Shown here piece after piece: positions 39,753 through 48,417 of a DNA stretch of 64,000 bases (its first letter is position 1; each line of letters opens with the position of its first letter). The position numbers and the translations under genes are program-made. The notes below the pieces were generated by a model that did no database searches, was not told where the DNA came from, and was given only the letters and a program-made list of their open reading frames with translations. Source of the stretch: Rhodovastum atsumiense (GTDB lineage: Bacteria; Pseudomonadota; Alphaproteobacteria; Acetobacterales; Acetobacteraceae). Location: the NCBI RefSeq assembly GCF_937425535.1, contig NZ_OW485601.1, positions 5,377,501 to 5,441,500 of the forward strand, written 5' to 3'.

Positions 39753-40751
39753 ATGGCGACGATGACGGATCCGTTCGGTCGGGCGATCACCTACCTGCGG
39801 GTCTCGGTCACTGACCGCTGCGACCTGCGCTGTGTCTATTGCATGGCCGAGGACATGACCTTCCTGCCCAAGGCCTCGATCCTCACCCTGGAGGAGCTTG
39901 ACCGGCTGTGCGGCGCCTTCATCGCGCTCGGCACCGGCAAGATCCGCATCACCGGGGGCGAGCCGCTGGTGCGGCGCGACGTGCTGACGCTGTTCCGCTC
40001 GCTCGGCGCGCGGCTGGGGGAGGGGGGGCTGCGGGAGCTGACGCTGACCACCAACGGCACCCGGCTGGCGCAGCATGCCGGGGCGCTGGCGGCGGCGGGG
40101 GTGCGGCGGGTGAATGTCAGCCTCGACACGCTCGATCCGCAGGCCTTCACCGCGATCACCCGGCGCGGGCGGATCGAGACGGTGCTGGAGGGCATCCGGG
40201 CGGCGCAGCAGGCGGGGCTCGCGGTCAAGCTGAACACGGTGGCGCTGCGCGGGGTGAACGAGGATGCCTTCGACGACATGCTGGCCTGGTGCGGGCGGCA
40301 TGGGATCGATCTCTGCCTGATCGAGACCATGCCGCTCGGCGATGTCGCGGGGGACCGCACCGACCAGTACCTGCCGCTGTCGCTGGTGCGCGCGCGGCTG
40401 CGGCGGCGCTGGACGCTGACCGAGACCGGGTACCGCACCGGCGGCCCGGCGCGCTACTACGACGTGGCCGAGACCGGGCGGCGGATCGGCTTCATCACGC
40501 CGATGACGCATAATTTCTGCGAAAGCTGCAACCGGGTGCGACTGACCTGCACCGGCAGGCTGTACATGTGCCTCGGGCAGGAGGACAGCGCCGATTTTCG
40601 TGCGCTGCTGCGCGGCGGTGCCAGAGATGCCGGGCTGGTGGCGGCGATCGAGGCCGCGATCGCGCGCAAGCCGAAGGGCCACGACTTCGTCATCGACCGT
40701 CGCCGCGACGCCCCGGCCCTGTCGCGGCACATGAGCGTCACCGGCGGCTGA
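39753..40751 (+). CDS. moaA: GTP 3',8-cyclase (molybdenum cofactor biosynthesis)
   Basis: A 332-residue radical-SAM enzyme. The N-terminal cluster motif is CDLRCVYC (Cys23, Cys27, Cys30) and the C-terminal second cluster lies in [12 protein letters not shown]. The protein ends in GG, as MoaA proteins need. It makes 3',8-cyclo-7,8-dihydro-GTP, the first step in molybdopterin formation. No other moa genes are in the window. Confidence 0.96.
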   Translation: MATMTDPFGRAITYLRVSVTDRCDLRCVYCMAEDMTFLPKASILTLEELDRLCGAFIALGTGKIRITGGEPLVRRDVLTLFRSLGARLGEGGLRELTLTTNGTRLAQHAGALAAAGVRRVNVSLDTLDPQAFTAITRRGRIETVLEGIRAAQQAGLAVKLNTVALRGVNEDAFDDMLAWCGRHGIDLCLIETMPLGDVAGDRTDQYLPLSLVRARLRRRWTLTETGYRTGGPARYYDVAETGRRIGFITPMTHNFCESCNRVRLTCTGRLYMCLGQEDSADFRALLRGGARDAGLVAAIEAAIARKPKGHDFVIDRRRDAPALSRHMSVTGG

Positions 40752-40818
40752 CCACCGCGGCCCTCTCCCGCTCCGGTGCCGGGGAGAGGGGCGCAGCGGC
40801 ATGATGGTCCGGACGATG

Positions 40819-41196
40819 TCACCCGGTCAGGATGGTGGTGCTGGAGAAAGACGCGTTTTGCGCGTCGCTCGATTGCCATGCGCTGGCGAAGCTTGCCCCG
40901 GAGACCTCCCCATGGGCGCCGGTGGCATGCCAGCTTGCCCGGACATTCGCGTTGCCGGTGAAATGCGTGACGATGTCGGTGGCGATGTTATGCCCGCTTG
41001 CTCCGGTCACGTGCCAGCTCAGCGTGCTGCCGCCGTGGCGGTCGCTCGCCAGCGTCAGGTTGGACGGAATGCCGCCGATGAACCGGATCGTGCCGAATTC
41101 TGCGCCATGGCGCAGAATTTGCACGGTGTCGCCGTGCCGGTTCAGTGTCAGTCCCTGTGTGCCTGGAAACTCGAAACGTCCTTCAGAGCTCGACAT
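40819..41196 (-). CDS. Orphan protein of unknown function
   Basis: A 125-residue frame rich in Ser, Thr, Gly and His, with repeated beta-strand-like segments (NLTLASDRHGGSTLSWHV, HNIATDIVTHF). It has no signal peptide. The style resembles pieces of secreted repeat proteins, but I do not recognise the family. Base composition is lower in GC than the neighbours, and it borders AT-rich DNA, so transfer or decay is possible. Confidence 0.45.
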   Translation of the reverse strand: MSSSEGRFEFPGTQGLTLNRHGDTVQILRHGAEFGTIRFIGGIPSNLTLASDRHGGSTLSWHVTGASGHNIATDIVTHFTGNANVRASWHATGAHGEVSGASFASAWQSSDAQNASFSSTTILTG

Positions 41197-41573
41197 GAAC
41201 GATAACTCCTCGATGGAAGGATGACGATTCTGTCTGCATCTGTCCGCGAGCAGATCCGGGCAGGTTTCATTTGTCCGGATGCAATCATTTGGGACTGCGA
41301 TGGTTTAAATAAACGACAAGATGGTTCCGTGATGGGATTCATAATTTATTGAATTCTTGCGAAGTTTCATTGAATTCCGGGGATATGTGGCCCCGTTCGA
41401 TCCTGTTGACAGGATCGACATGAAATATTGGTGTTGGGCAGGTCGCCGGCGGTGCTGAAAATGGTACTGGCGGCCATTTCTTTTGAAAGCGTTATTATAA
41501 CGAAGTTGGTTTTTTATTCACTTTTTCGTGATGGCAGATTATTCCATACACTCTTCACGATGTGGAGAGCGGC
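41197..41573. other. AT-rich intergenic region with a perfect palindrome
   Basis: A 377-bp low-GC stretch between the orphan gene and the transglutaminase-like gene. At 41490-41502 a perfect palindrome CGTTAT-T-ATAACG lies 71 bp before the start of the latter, a good operator candidate. No gene was recognised. Confidence 0.5.
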
Positions 41574-43580
41574 ATGGCCCGGCGTATCTCCGTTGTCCTC
41601 GGTCTGGCGGCAGCCTTGCTGCTGATTTATTTCGCCATCCTTGCGCATGCCGCCCGTGCTGCCACGCCGGTGGACGTGCTGCGTGCCTCCGACAGTTACG
41701 ATCTCGGCCGGGACGGCGCCGTCACCCGCATCTGGCGTGTCGAGATCCGTGTGGCCAATGCCGCTGCCGCCCGGCGCGAGGCGCAGCAGACCATGACCTA
41801 CAGCCCCGGCCTGGAGACCCTCGATCTGGTCGAGGCGGCGACGCGCAAGGCCGACGGGCGGGTGTTGCCGGCCGGCCCGGACGCGGTGGTCGAGCAGTTG
41901 CCGCGCGGCTCGCCCGAGCTCGACCGTTTCACCGACCGCCGCCAGAAGGTGGTGCTGCTGCCGGACGTGCAGGCCGGTGACACCGTGGTGGTGGCCTGGC
42001 GCAAGCTGCGGGCGCGACCGCTGCTGCCCGGCTTCGCCACCGCGCTCTACCGCCCCGTCGACCTGCCCTGGCGCGACCTGTCCCTGGTGGTGCGGGTCCC
42101 ACGCGGCACGGTGCTGCAGAGCGAGGTTCATGGCTTCCGCCACTCCGTCACCGAGGACGGGGAGGCGGTGGTGCATCGCTGGCAGGCCGATCCGGCCGCC
42201 GTCGCCGAGGATTCGGCGCTGGCTGCCTTCGATCGCCTGCCGCGCGTGTTCGTCTCGACCTGGCGCGACTGGGATGCGCTGGCGCGCGACTGGGCGGCAG
42301 CGGCACTGCCGAAGGCGCAGCCCACCCCGCAGATCCGCGCGCTCGCCGAGCGGCTGGTGGCGGGGGCGGCGGACCGACGCGAGGAAGCCCGCCGCATCTA
42401 TGACTGGGTCAGCGCCCGCATCCGCTATGTCGCGCTCTATGTCGGCGATGGCGCCCTGCTGCCGACGGATGCGGGGATAGTGCTGGCGCGTGGCTGGGGC
42501 GACTGCAAGGACCACGTGGCGCTGTTTCACGCGCTGCTGGCTGCCCGCAGTATCGCCGCGGAGATGGTGATGGTCAATCTCGGCGACGGCTATTCGCTGG
42601 CCGGGCCGCCGGGCTTCGCCCAGTTCGACCACCTGGTCACCTGGTTGCCGGAATTCGGGCTCTATGCCGACACCACCGCCGGCACCGCGCCCTTCGGTGT
42701 GCTGCCCTTCGCCGCCGCCGGTAAGCCGGTGCTGCACGCGGTGGCATCCGGCGCGCTGCGGCGGACCCCGGCGCTGGCGCCCGGGGGGGCCTCCGCCACC
42801 CTGGTCACCCAGGCGACGCTGCTCGCGGACGGGCGGATCCGTGGCACCACCCGCACCTCGGCCACCGGTCCCTTCGCCGGCGATCTGCGGCATTCCGCGC
42901 AATGGGCCGAGGGAATCGGCGACGGCGCTGCCGCGGCGCAGTTGCGCGCCCTTGGCCTGGATGGCGGCGGCAGCTTCAGCTTCGCCCCGCCCGAGACCCC
43001 CGGCAACGAGTACGAGGTCAATGGCCGCTTCGCCCTGATCGCCGATCCGGCCCTGCTGGAGGGCGCCGGCTTCGTGCCGACCCCCGGGCTGCGGCTGCTG
43101 GTGCGGCCGGGCGACATGTTGCTCGGGCCGCTGCGCCGCGACATCGGCGAGACCACCGCCGCCCCTTGCCATGCCGGACGGCAGAGCGAGCAGATCGTGC
43201 TGGACCTGCCGCCCGGGCGGCAACTGCAGCGTGTGCCCGCCGATCTGCGGCTGGAGACGGACTCGGTGAGCTATCTGGCGCAATGGCGGCTGGCCAATGG
43301 CCGGCTGACCATCACGCGGGAGCTGCTCTCCCGCTTCCCCGGCCCGGTCTGCGGCGGGACGGCGCGGCGGGAAGCGGCCGCGGCGCTGCTTGCCATCCGC
43401 CGCGAGCTGGCGACCCAGGTGGCCCTGGCCGACGATACGGCCCCCGGCGCCGGGGCGCCGGTGCAACGCAATCTGACCGTGGCGGTCGACCAGGACCGGC
43501 CCGGCGGCACCGGCCGGCGGGCCGGCCCTCAGCGGGAACGCGGCCCGATCGCTCCGACCGAGCCGGACGGGGGCGGATGA
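41574..43580 (+). CDS. Exported DUF3857/transglutaminase-like protein
   Basis: A 668-residue protein with an N-terminal membrane/signal segment (about 5-30), a DUF3857 region (about 40-220) and a transglutaminase-like domain. The catalytic triad is visible as Cys311 (GWGDCKDHVALFH), the His of QFDHLVTW and the Asp of LYADTTAG. Such proteins are exported in bacteria and of unknown substrate; peptidase activity is as likely as crosslinking. The ATG at 41574 is six bases from GGAG; a GTG 12 bases earlier is possible. The C-terminal 40 residues are disordered. Confidence 0.85.
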   Translation: MARRISVVLGLAAALLLIYFAILAHAARAATPVDVLRASDSYDLGRDGAVTRIWRVEIRVANAAAARREAQQTMTYSPGLETLDLVEAATRKADGRVLPAGPDAVVEQLPRGSPELDRFTDRRQKVVLLPDVQAGDTVVVAWRKLRARPLLPGFATALYRPVDLPWRDLSLVVRVPRGTVLQSEVHGFRHSVTEDGEAVVHRWQADPAAVAEDSALAAFDRLPRVFVSTWRDWDALARDWAAAALPKAQPTPQIRALAERLVAGAADRREEARRIYDWVSARIRYVALYVGDGALLPTDAGIVLARGWGDCKDHVALFHALLAARSIAAEMVMVNLGDGYSLAGPPGFAQFDHLVTWLPEFGLYADTTAGTAPFGVLPFAAAGKPVLHAVASGALRRTPALAPGGASATLVTQATLLADGRIRGTTRTSATGPFAGDLRHSAQWAEGIGDGAAAAQLRALGLDGGGSFSFAPPETPGNEYEVNGRFALIADPALLEGAGFVPTPGLRLLVRPGDMLLGPLRRDIGETTAAPCHAGRQSEQIVLDLPPGRQLQRVPADLRLETDSVSYLAQWRLANGRLTITRELLSRFPGPVCGGTARREAAAALLAIRRELATQVALADDTAPGAGAPVQRNLTVAVDQDRPGGTGRRAGPQRERGPIAPTEPDGGG

Positions 43581-43610
43581 CCCGCGCCGGGCCGGCACGC
43601 CGGTGGCGGG

Positions 43611-43766
43611 TCAGCGCGCGGGCGGCGTCACTACCACCGGGCCGGCATCGGGCGGCGGGGTGACCACCACCGGGGCGGGCTTGCGCGGTTCCTCGTGATA
43701 GCTGATGCAGGCGGCGGCCGGCAGCGTCAGGGCGGCGAGCAGGGCGGCGCGGACCAGGATTCGCAT
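43611..43766 (-). CDS. Small lipoprotein, second of a tandem pair
   Basis: A 51-residue lipoprotein with a clear lipobox (LPAAAC, Cys20), then ISYHEEPRKP and a Pro/Val-rich tail with repeated VVVTPP. It is similar along its length to the gene 12 bp upstream, so the pair is a tandem duplication. AGGAAG precedes the ATG. Function unknown. Confidence 0.7.
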   Translation of the reverse strand: MRILVRAALLAALTLPAAACISYHEEPRKPAPVVVTPPPDAGPVVVTPPAR

Positions 43767-43777
43767 GACCGGCTTCC

Positions 43778-43942
43778 TCACGGCGTGGTGCCCGGCCGCA
43801 CCAGGATGGGGGCGCTGCCCGCGGGCGGCGGGGTGATCACGACCGGCGCCGGCTCTTGCACCGGCACCTCGCGATAGGTGAAGCAGGCGGCCAGCGGCAG
43901 CAGGCAGGTGCCGAGCAGGGCGGCACGCAGCAACGTCGTCAT
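43778..43942 (-). CDS. Small lipoprotein, first of a tandem pair
   Basis: A 54-residue lipoprotein (MTTLLRAALLGTCLLPLAAC, lipid-modified Cys20), then FTYREVPVQE and the Pro/Val-rich VVITPPP tail. The ribosome site AAAGGA is good. It shares the plan xxLLRAALL...LxAACxxYxE...APVVxTPPP with its downstream paralogue. The function is unknown; short Pro-rich lipoproteins are often outer-membrane anchored. Confidence 0.7.
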   Translation of the reverse strand: MTTLLRAALLGTCLLPLAACFTYREVPVQEPAPVVITPPPAGSAPILVRPGTTP

Positions 43943-43993
43943 GGGCATTTCCTTTTGGGCGAAGCGGATCTGTCGCCGCCCATACGCAGCCGT

Positions 43994-44863
43994 TCAGCGA
44001 CGGTTCCGGCTCCGGTCCGGGTCGGCCAGCGCCTCGCCGAGTGGCACCTGGCCACTGCCGCGCGGCAGCGGCTGCGGCTGGCCCGGCGCGGGCGCCCATC
44101 CGGTCAGCACGGCCAGCCGCAGGGTTGCCCGCGCGCGCCCCTCCTGCCCGGGCAGGGCGGCGAGGGCGGCCGGGAACAGCGCGCGTGGCGGGATGCGCCG
44201 GTCGCGCAGCGCCACCGCATTGGCCTCCCCGGCCTCGCGCAGGTCGCGCAGCAGCCGCAGCGGGTCGGCATACAGCAGGGTGATGTCCTCGACATCGGCA
44301 ACCGGCAGGGCGAAGCCGGCGCGCTGCAGCAGGGCGGCGCAGTCGCGCAGGTCCGGGAAGGGCGCGACCCGCGGTGCGGCGCCGCCGGCGAGCGCCGCCT
44401 CGGCTTCGGCCAGGGCGGTGCGCAGCTCGGCGAGGGTGCCCCGCGCGGGCAGGCTGGCCAGCAGCAGCCCGTCCGGCCGCAGCGCCTGGCGGAGCTGGAT
44501 CAGCGCGCCCGGCAGGTCGTTGACCCAGTGCAGCGACAGGTTCGCCACCACCAGGTCGAAGCTGGCGGGGGCGAAGGGCAGCCATTCCGCGTCGGCGGCA
44601 ACACAGGGCGCCCCGGCACGGGCGGCCATGCGGGGGGAGAGGTCGCAGGCGACGACATCGATGCCGCGGGCGCGCAGCAGCGGGGCGACGATGCCCCGCC
44701 CGCCGAGATCAAGGGCACGGGTGAAGCGGCGCGTGGTGTCATCGAGGCGGTCGAGCAGGCGGTCGGCGGCGTCGCGCAGGATGTCGGCGACCCGGTCCAC
44801 CGTGGCGGCGGCGCGATCACGGTGGCGGCGCACGGCCATGCGGTCGAAGACCTGCGGTGTCAT
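43994..44863 (-). CDS. SAM-dependent methyltransferase of the BioC/NDUFAF5 type
   Basis: A 289-residue class I methyltransferase. It starts MTPQVFDRMAVRRHRDRAAA, like the alphaproteobacterial relatives of the mitochondrial complex I factor NDUFAF5. The SAM loop is ALDLGGRGIVAPLL, lacking the usual second glycine pattern, and motif IV is FDLVVANLSLHWV. It could be BioC (malonyl-ACP methyltransferase) or an assembly factor for NADH dehydrogenase. No biotin or nuo genes are adjacent. An upstream ATG (44929) would add 22 Pro/Ala-rich residues. Confidence 0.75.
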   Translation of the reverse strand: MTPQVFDRMAVRRHRDRAAATVDRVADILRDAADRLLDRLDDTTRRFTRALDLGGRGIVAPLLRARGIDVVACDLSPRMAARAGAPCVAADAEWLPFAPASFDLVVANLSLHWVNDLPGALIQLRQALRPDGLLLASLPARGTLAELRTALAEAEAALAGGAAPRVAPFPDLRDCAALLQRAGFALPVADVEDITLLYADPLRLLRDLREAGEANAVALRDRRIPPRALFPAALAALPGQEGRARATLRLAVLTGWAPAPGQPQPLPRGSGQVPLGEALADPDRSRNRR

Positions 44864-45164
44864 GGCCCCGCCTGCGGTGGGGGCGGCGTCGGGGATCGGG
44901 GGTGCGGGGTCCGGTGCGGCATTGGGCATGATGATCCAGCATGTGCCCGTGCCCGCGGTCGCTGCCAAGAGGGGCCGCCGTCATCGCGATTGGTGCGCTG
45001 CGAAATCACCGCCGCCCGTCTCGGGGATGCGCATTGCCGGTGCCGGCCGGCGGCGGCGACTGCAACTGCTGTGCGTGCTCGAGATCGTGAAAATCCATGC
45101 GCGTCGCCGGCTGCGGGCGCGCAAGGCGTGCACTGGGATGGCGGACATCGCATCGATGCCCTGA
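44864..45164. other. Intergenic region, no gene identified
   Basis: About 300 bp upstream of the methyltransferase start. Composition drops in GC toward the right-hand side, where a probable insertion-sequence end begins. No promoter or RNA feature was recognised with confidence. Confidence 0.4.
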
Positions 45165-45179
45165 TTTTCATGCGATTTG

Positions 45180-45380
45180 GTGAATAGCCTGCCGGAACGG
45201 GCAACTTTTCATTACTTGGGTGGGATTTTTGGCCTTCCTCGGGGAACCAGGTGGCGAGAACGCAAAAAGCGATCCAGTTGACAACGCCAAACGCCAGGTA
45301 AATGGTGATATGGTGTTAATGGTGACATGTCGAACTGGCCAAAGATTCCGCACTGCACAATAAGAGATTCCGCACTGCAA
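45180..45380 (-). mobile_element. Probable insertion-sequence end remnant (IS21-like)
   Basis: Two exact copies of AGATTCCGCACTGCA at 45343-45357 and 45365-45379 (22-bp spacing) flank a lower-GC block that shares no gene with its surroundings. On the minus strand the copies read TGCAGTGCGGAATCT. To my recollection such tandem GTGCGGAATC repeats mark the terminal transposase-binding sites of IS21-family elements, so this would be a left end lacking its transposase genes. The family call is from memory only. Confidence 0.35.
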
Positions 45381-45725
45381 AATATGTACTGCCAGTATGA
45401 CTCCATGGCTGCCATGCCAGCGGCCGCGCAATGCTCTTGGAAGAGTCTGCGCCTGGAAGTTCATGTGGCGTTAGCCAGTTCAAATGGCAGAACATGTGTG
45501 AAATCAACGGGGCTGTTGCCGCGTGGATGTTCGCGTGAATGGTCGGTTGATGGCTTTGTATTGACAGATGATCAAACAAATATCTACCATGATGACTTCG
45601 AACTGACCATAGTGGGGAACAAAATACGAAATACGTCACAAATTAAATTCAATTTCATTACCAAATTTACTTCAAATTACCATGTTATTTTTGAGGAAAT
45701 TGCTTACGATTCTGACTTCCACTGA
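45327..45725 (+). CDS. Possible orphan protein in a low-GC island
   Basis: A 132-codon frame with markedly lower GC than the genome average, especially in its second half (VDGFVLTDDQTNIYHDDFEL). No family is recognised. The first part overlaps the repeated element end, so the annotated start may be wrong; Met27 or Met30 are alternatives. It may be a transferred gene or the tail of one cut by the insertion. Confidence 0.35.
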   Translation: MSNWPKIPHCTIRDSALQNMYCQYDSMAAMPAAAQCSWKSLRLEVHVALASSNGRTCVKSTGLLPRGCSREWSVDGFVLTDDQTNIYHDDFELTIVGNKIRNTSQIKFNFITKFTSNYHVIFEEIAYDSDFH

Positions 45726-45730
45726 CAGAT

Positions 45731-46108
45731 TTGCTGCTCCATCGCTTGTCTTGGTCTTGCCTGCCACAAGGAAACGTCGTTCGGTTCGCCATGCCTTCAT
45801 GCCCGGCTCGTGGCCCGGCGTGGTGACCGCCACCGGGGGATGAAGCGCCGCCGTCCGGGAGCAACGAGAACAGAACAGCCACCCGGGACCAGCGTCCGGG
45901 CGTCGAGGAAACCTGCAGGAAATGCCTTCGGACAGCGCCGGCCCGCGCCGATCTCCGCAAGCCCCTTTTCCCGCTCATCGCACCGGCGCGCCGCTCCGGC
46001 GCGCCATGCCCCGTCACACCGGCAGGCCCGTCTCCGCCTCTGCCAGGCGGCAGGGGCGCGGCGCCGGCCCCGGGACACAGCTTCTGCCGTCCACAGGAGT
46101 TCAGACCC
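45731..46108. other. Upstream region of the aldolase gene with a GC-rich hairpin
   Basis: A 378-bp region without a recognised gene. GGCGCGCC occurs twice (45985-45992, 45998-46005), which forms a perfect eight-base stem with loop GCTCC. The aldolase ribosome site (CAGGAG) lies at the right end. Confidence 0.5.
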
Positions 46109-47029
46109 ATGCGCATCACGCCCGAGATCAGGAACATCCTCGATTGGTACGAGAGCGACAATCCCGGCACCAAGGCCAACCTGGCCCGCATCCTGATGGA
46201 AGGGCGGCTGGGCGGCACCGGCAAGCTGGTGATCCTGCCGGTCGACCAGGGCTTCGAGCATGGCCCCGCCCGCAGCTTCGCCCCCAACCCACCGGCCTAT
46301 GATCCGCGCTATCATTTCGAGCTTGCCGTCGAGGCGGGGCTGTCCGCGTACGCGGCGCCGCTCGGCATGATCGAGGCCGGCGCGGCGAGCTACGCCGGCG
46401 CCATCCCGACCATCCTGAAGGTGAACAGCTCCAACAGCCTCGCCACCACCAAGGACCAGGCGGTCACCGGCAGCGTCAGGGACGCGCTGCGGCTTGGCTG
46501 TGCGGCGATCGGCTTCACCATTTATCCAGGCAGCGAATACGCCTTCGCCCAGATGGAGGAACTGCGCGAGCTGTCGGAGGAAGCGAAGGCGGTCGGGCTC
46601 GCCGTGGTGGTGTGGAGCTATCCGCGCGGCCCGCTGCTCGACAAGGCCGGCGAGACCGCGCTCGATATCTGCGCCTATGCCGCGCATATGGCGGCGCTGT
46701 CCGGCGCGCACATCATCAAGGTGAAGCCGCCCACCGACGTGGTCAGCCTCGACGCCGCCAAGAAGACCTACGAAAGCCAGCATATCGACCGCTCCACCCT
46801 GGCCAAGCGGGTCCGGCACGTGGTGCAGTCGGCCTTCGCCGGCCGCCGCATCGTGGTGTTCTCGGGCGGCGAGGCGAAAAGCCTCGAAGGACTCTACGAA
46901 GAAGTGCGCGGCCTGCGCGACGGCGGCGCCAACGGCTCGATCATCGGCCGCAACACCTTCCAGCGGCCCAAGGAAGAAGCCCTGGCCATGCTCGACCGGA
47001 TCATCGCGATCTATCAGGGCAAAGACTGA
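46109..47029 (+). CDS. Class I fructose-bisphosphate aldolase (DhnA type)
   Basis: A 306-residue aldolase of the archaeal/DhnA class I type. PVDQGFEHGP near residue 44 is characteristic. The Schiff-base lysine is Lys204 or Lys206 in HIIKVKPP, and VFSGGEAKS and GRNTFQRP form the phosphate-binding loops near the end. It splits fructose 1,6-bisphosphate and heads a plus-strand run with a phosphofructokinase and GAPDH. Confidence 0.93.
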   Translation: MRITPEIRNILDWYESDNPGTKANLARILMEGRLGGTGKLVILPVDQGFEHGPARSFAPNPPAYDPRYHFELAVEAGLSAYAAPLGMIEAGAASYAGAIPTILKVNSSNSLATTKDQAVTGSVRDALRLGCAAIGFTIYPGSEYAFAQMEELRELSEEAKAVGLAVVVWSYPRGPLLDKAGETALDICAYAAHMAALSGAHIIKVKPPTDVVSLDAAKKTYESQHIDRSTLAKRVRHVVQSAFAGRRIVVFSGGEAKSLEGLYEEVRGLRDGGANGSIIGRNTFQRPKEEALAMLDRIIAIYQGKD

Positions 47030-47118
47030 CCCGACCGACGGGCGGGGCGGCGTCACCGTCCCCGCCCGGTCTGTTTCGTTGCGGCCTGTCCCCATCCTCA
47101 TCAACGGAGCATGCGGCT

Positions 47119-48330
47119 GTGTTGGAAGGAAAAGTGCTGGTAGCCCAGGGCGGTGGCCCGACCGCGGTGATCAACCAGTCATTGGTTGGCACGGTGCTGG
47201 AATCGCGGAAGTTCCGCAATGTCAGCCTGGTGTATGGCGCGCTGCACGGCGTGCGCGGCATCATCAACGAGGACTTCGTCGACCTGACGCAGGAGACCAC
47301 CCATAACCTGGAGATGGTCGGCGAGACGCCCTCCTCGGCGCTCGGCTCCTGCCGCGACAAGCCAGACCTGAAATACTGCCAGGAAATCTTCAAGGTCCTG
47401 CGCGCGCACGAGATCCGCTACTTCTTCTACATCGGCGGCAATGATTCCTCCGACACCACCCGCATCGTCGCCGAGGAAGCGCAGAAGGCCGACCATCCGC
47501 TCGTCTGCGTGCACATCCCCAAGACCATCGACAACGACGTGGTGCTGAACGACCACACGCCGGGCTTTCCCTCGGCCGCGCGCTTCGTCACCCAGGCCTT
47601 TCTCGGCGCCAACCTCGACAATCGCTCGCTGCCGGGCGTCTATATCGGCGTGGTCATGGGTCGGCATGCCGGGTTCCTGACCGCCGCCGCGGCGCTGGGC
47701 AAGAAGTTCCCCGATGACGGGCCGCACATGATCTACCTGCCGGAGCGCACCTTCCGGCTGGAGAATTTCATCGCCGACGTGAAAAGCGCCTATGACCGGT
47801 TCGGCCGGTGCGTGGTCGCGGTGTCGGAAGGCATCCATGACGAGGCCGGCGTGCCGATCGCGACGCAGCTCGCCAAGCAGGTCGAGCGCGATGCGCATGG
47901 CAACGTGCAGCTCTCCGGCAGCGGCGCGCTCGCCGAACTGCTGTGCAGCGAGGTCAAGGAGAAGCTCGGCCTCAGCCGCGTGCGCGGCGACACGCTCGGC
48001 TACCTGCAGCGTTCCTTCATCGGCTGCGTTTCCGACATCGATCAGCGCGAGGCGCGGGAGGTCGCCGAGAAGGCGGTGCAGTTCGCCATGTGGGGTGAGA
48101 CCAGCGGCTCGGTGATCATCGAGCGTACCGGCTATTACTCGGTGGATTATCGGCTGGTGCCGCTGGCGGCGGTGGCTGGCAAGACGCGCACCATGCCGGA
48201 TGAGTTCATCTCTGCGAGCGGCACCGACGTGACCGATGCCTACCGCTTGTATCTTCGCCCGCTGCTCGGCAAGTCGATGCCCGACCAGTACCGCCTGCGC
48301 CGGAACACCGTGGCGAAGATCCTGACGTAA
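47119..48330 (+). CDS. Phosphofructokinase, probably pyrophosphate-dependent
   Basis: About 403 residues. The N-terminal loop is GGGPTAVINQS, the second is GGNDSSDT (106-113) and the catalytic PKTIDND is at 134-140. The Asp in GGND, where ATP-specific enzymes have Gly (GGDG), and the Lys in PKTIDND both favour pyrophosphate as phosphoryl donor. Such an enzyme is reversible. The start is a GTG with GGAG nine bases upstream; the ATG at 47111 is out of frame. It follows the aldolase by 89 bp. Confidence 0.88.
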   Translation: MLEGKVLVAQGGGPTAVINQSLVGTVLESRKFRNVSLVYGALHGVRGIINEDFVDLTQETTHNLEMVGETPSSALGSCRDKPDLKYCQEIFKVLRAHEIRYFFYIGGNDSSDTTRIVAEEAQKADHPLVCVHIPKTIDNDVVLNDHTPGFPSAARFVTQAFLGANLDNRSLPGVYIGVVMGRHAGFLTAAAALGKKFPDDGPHMIYLPERTFRLENFIADVKSAYDRFGRCVVAVSEGIHDEAGVPIATQLAKQVERDAHGNVQLSGSGALAELLCSEVKEKLGLSRVRGDTLGYLQRSFIGCVSDIDQREAREVAEKAVQFAMWGETSGSVIIERTGYYSVDYRLVPLAAVAGKTRTMPDEFISASGTDVTDAYRLYLRPLLGKSMPDQYRLRRNTVAKILT

Positions 48331-48417
48331 ACCAGACCGGGACGGCGCCGGCCCGGGGCGAAGCGCCGGCGCAACAAGGCAAACAATCACGATCAGGCCG
48401 TAAGGGAAGACAACGTC

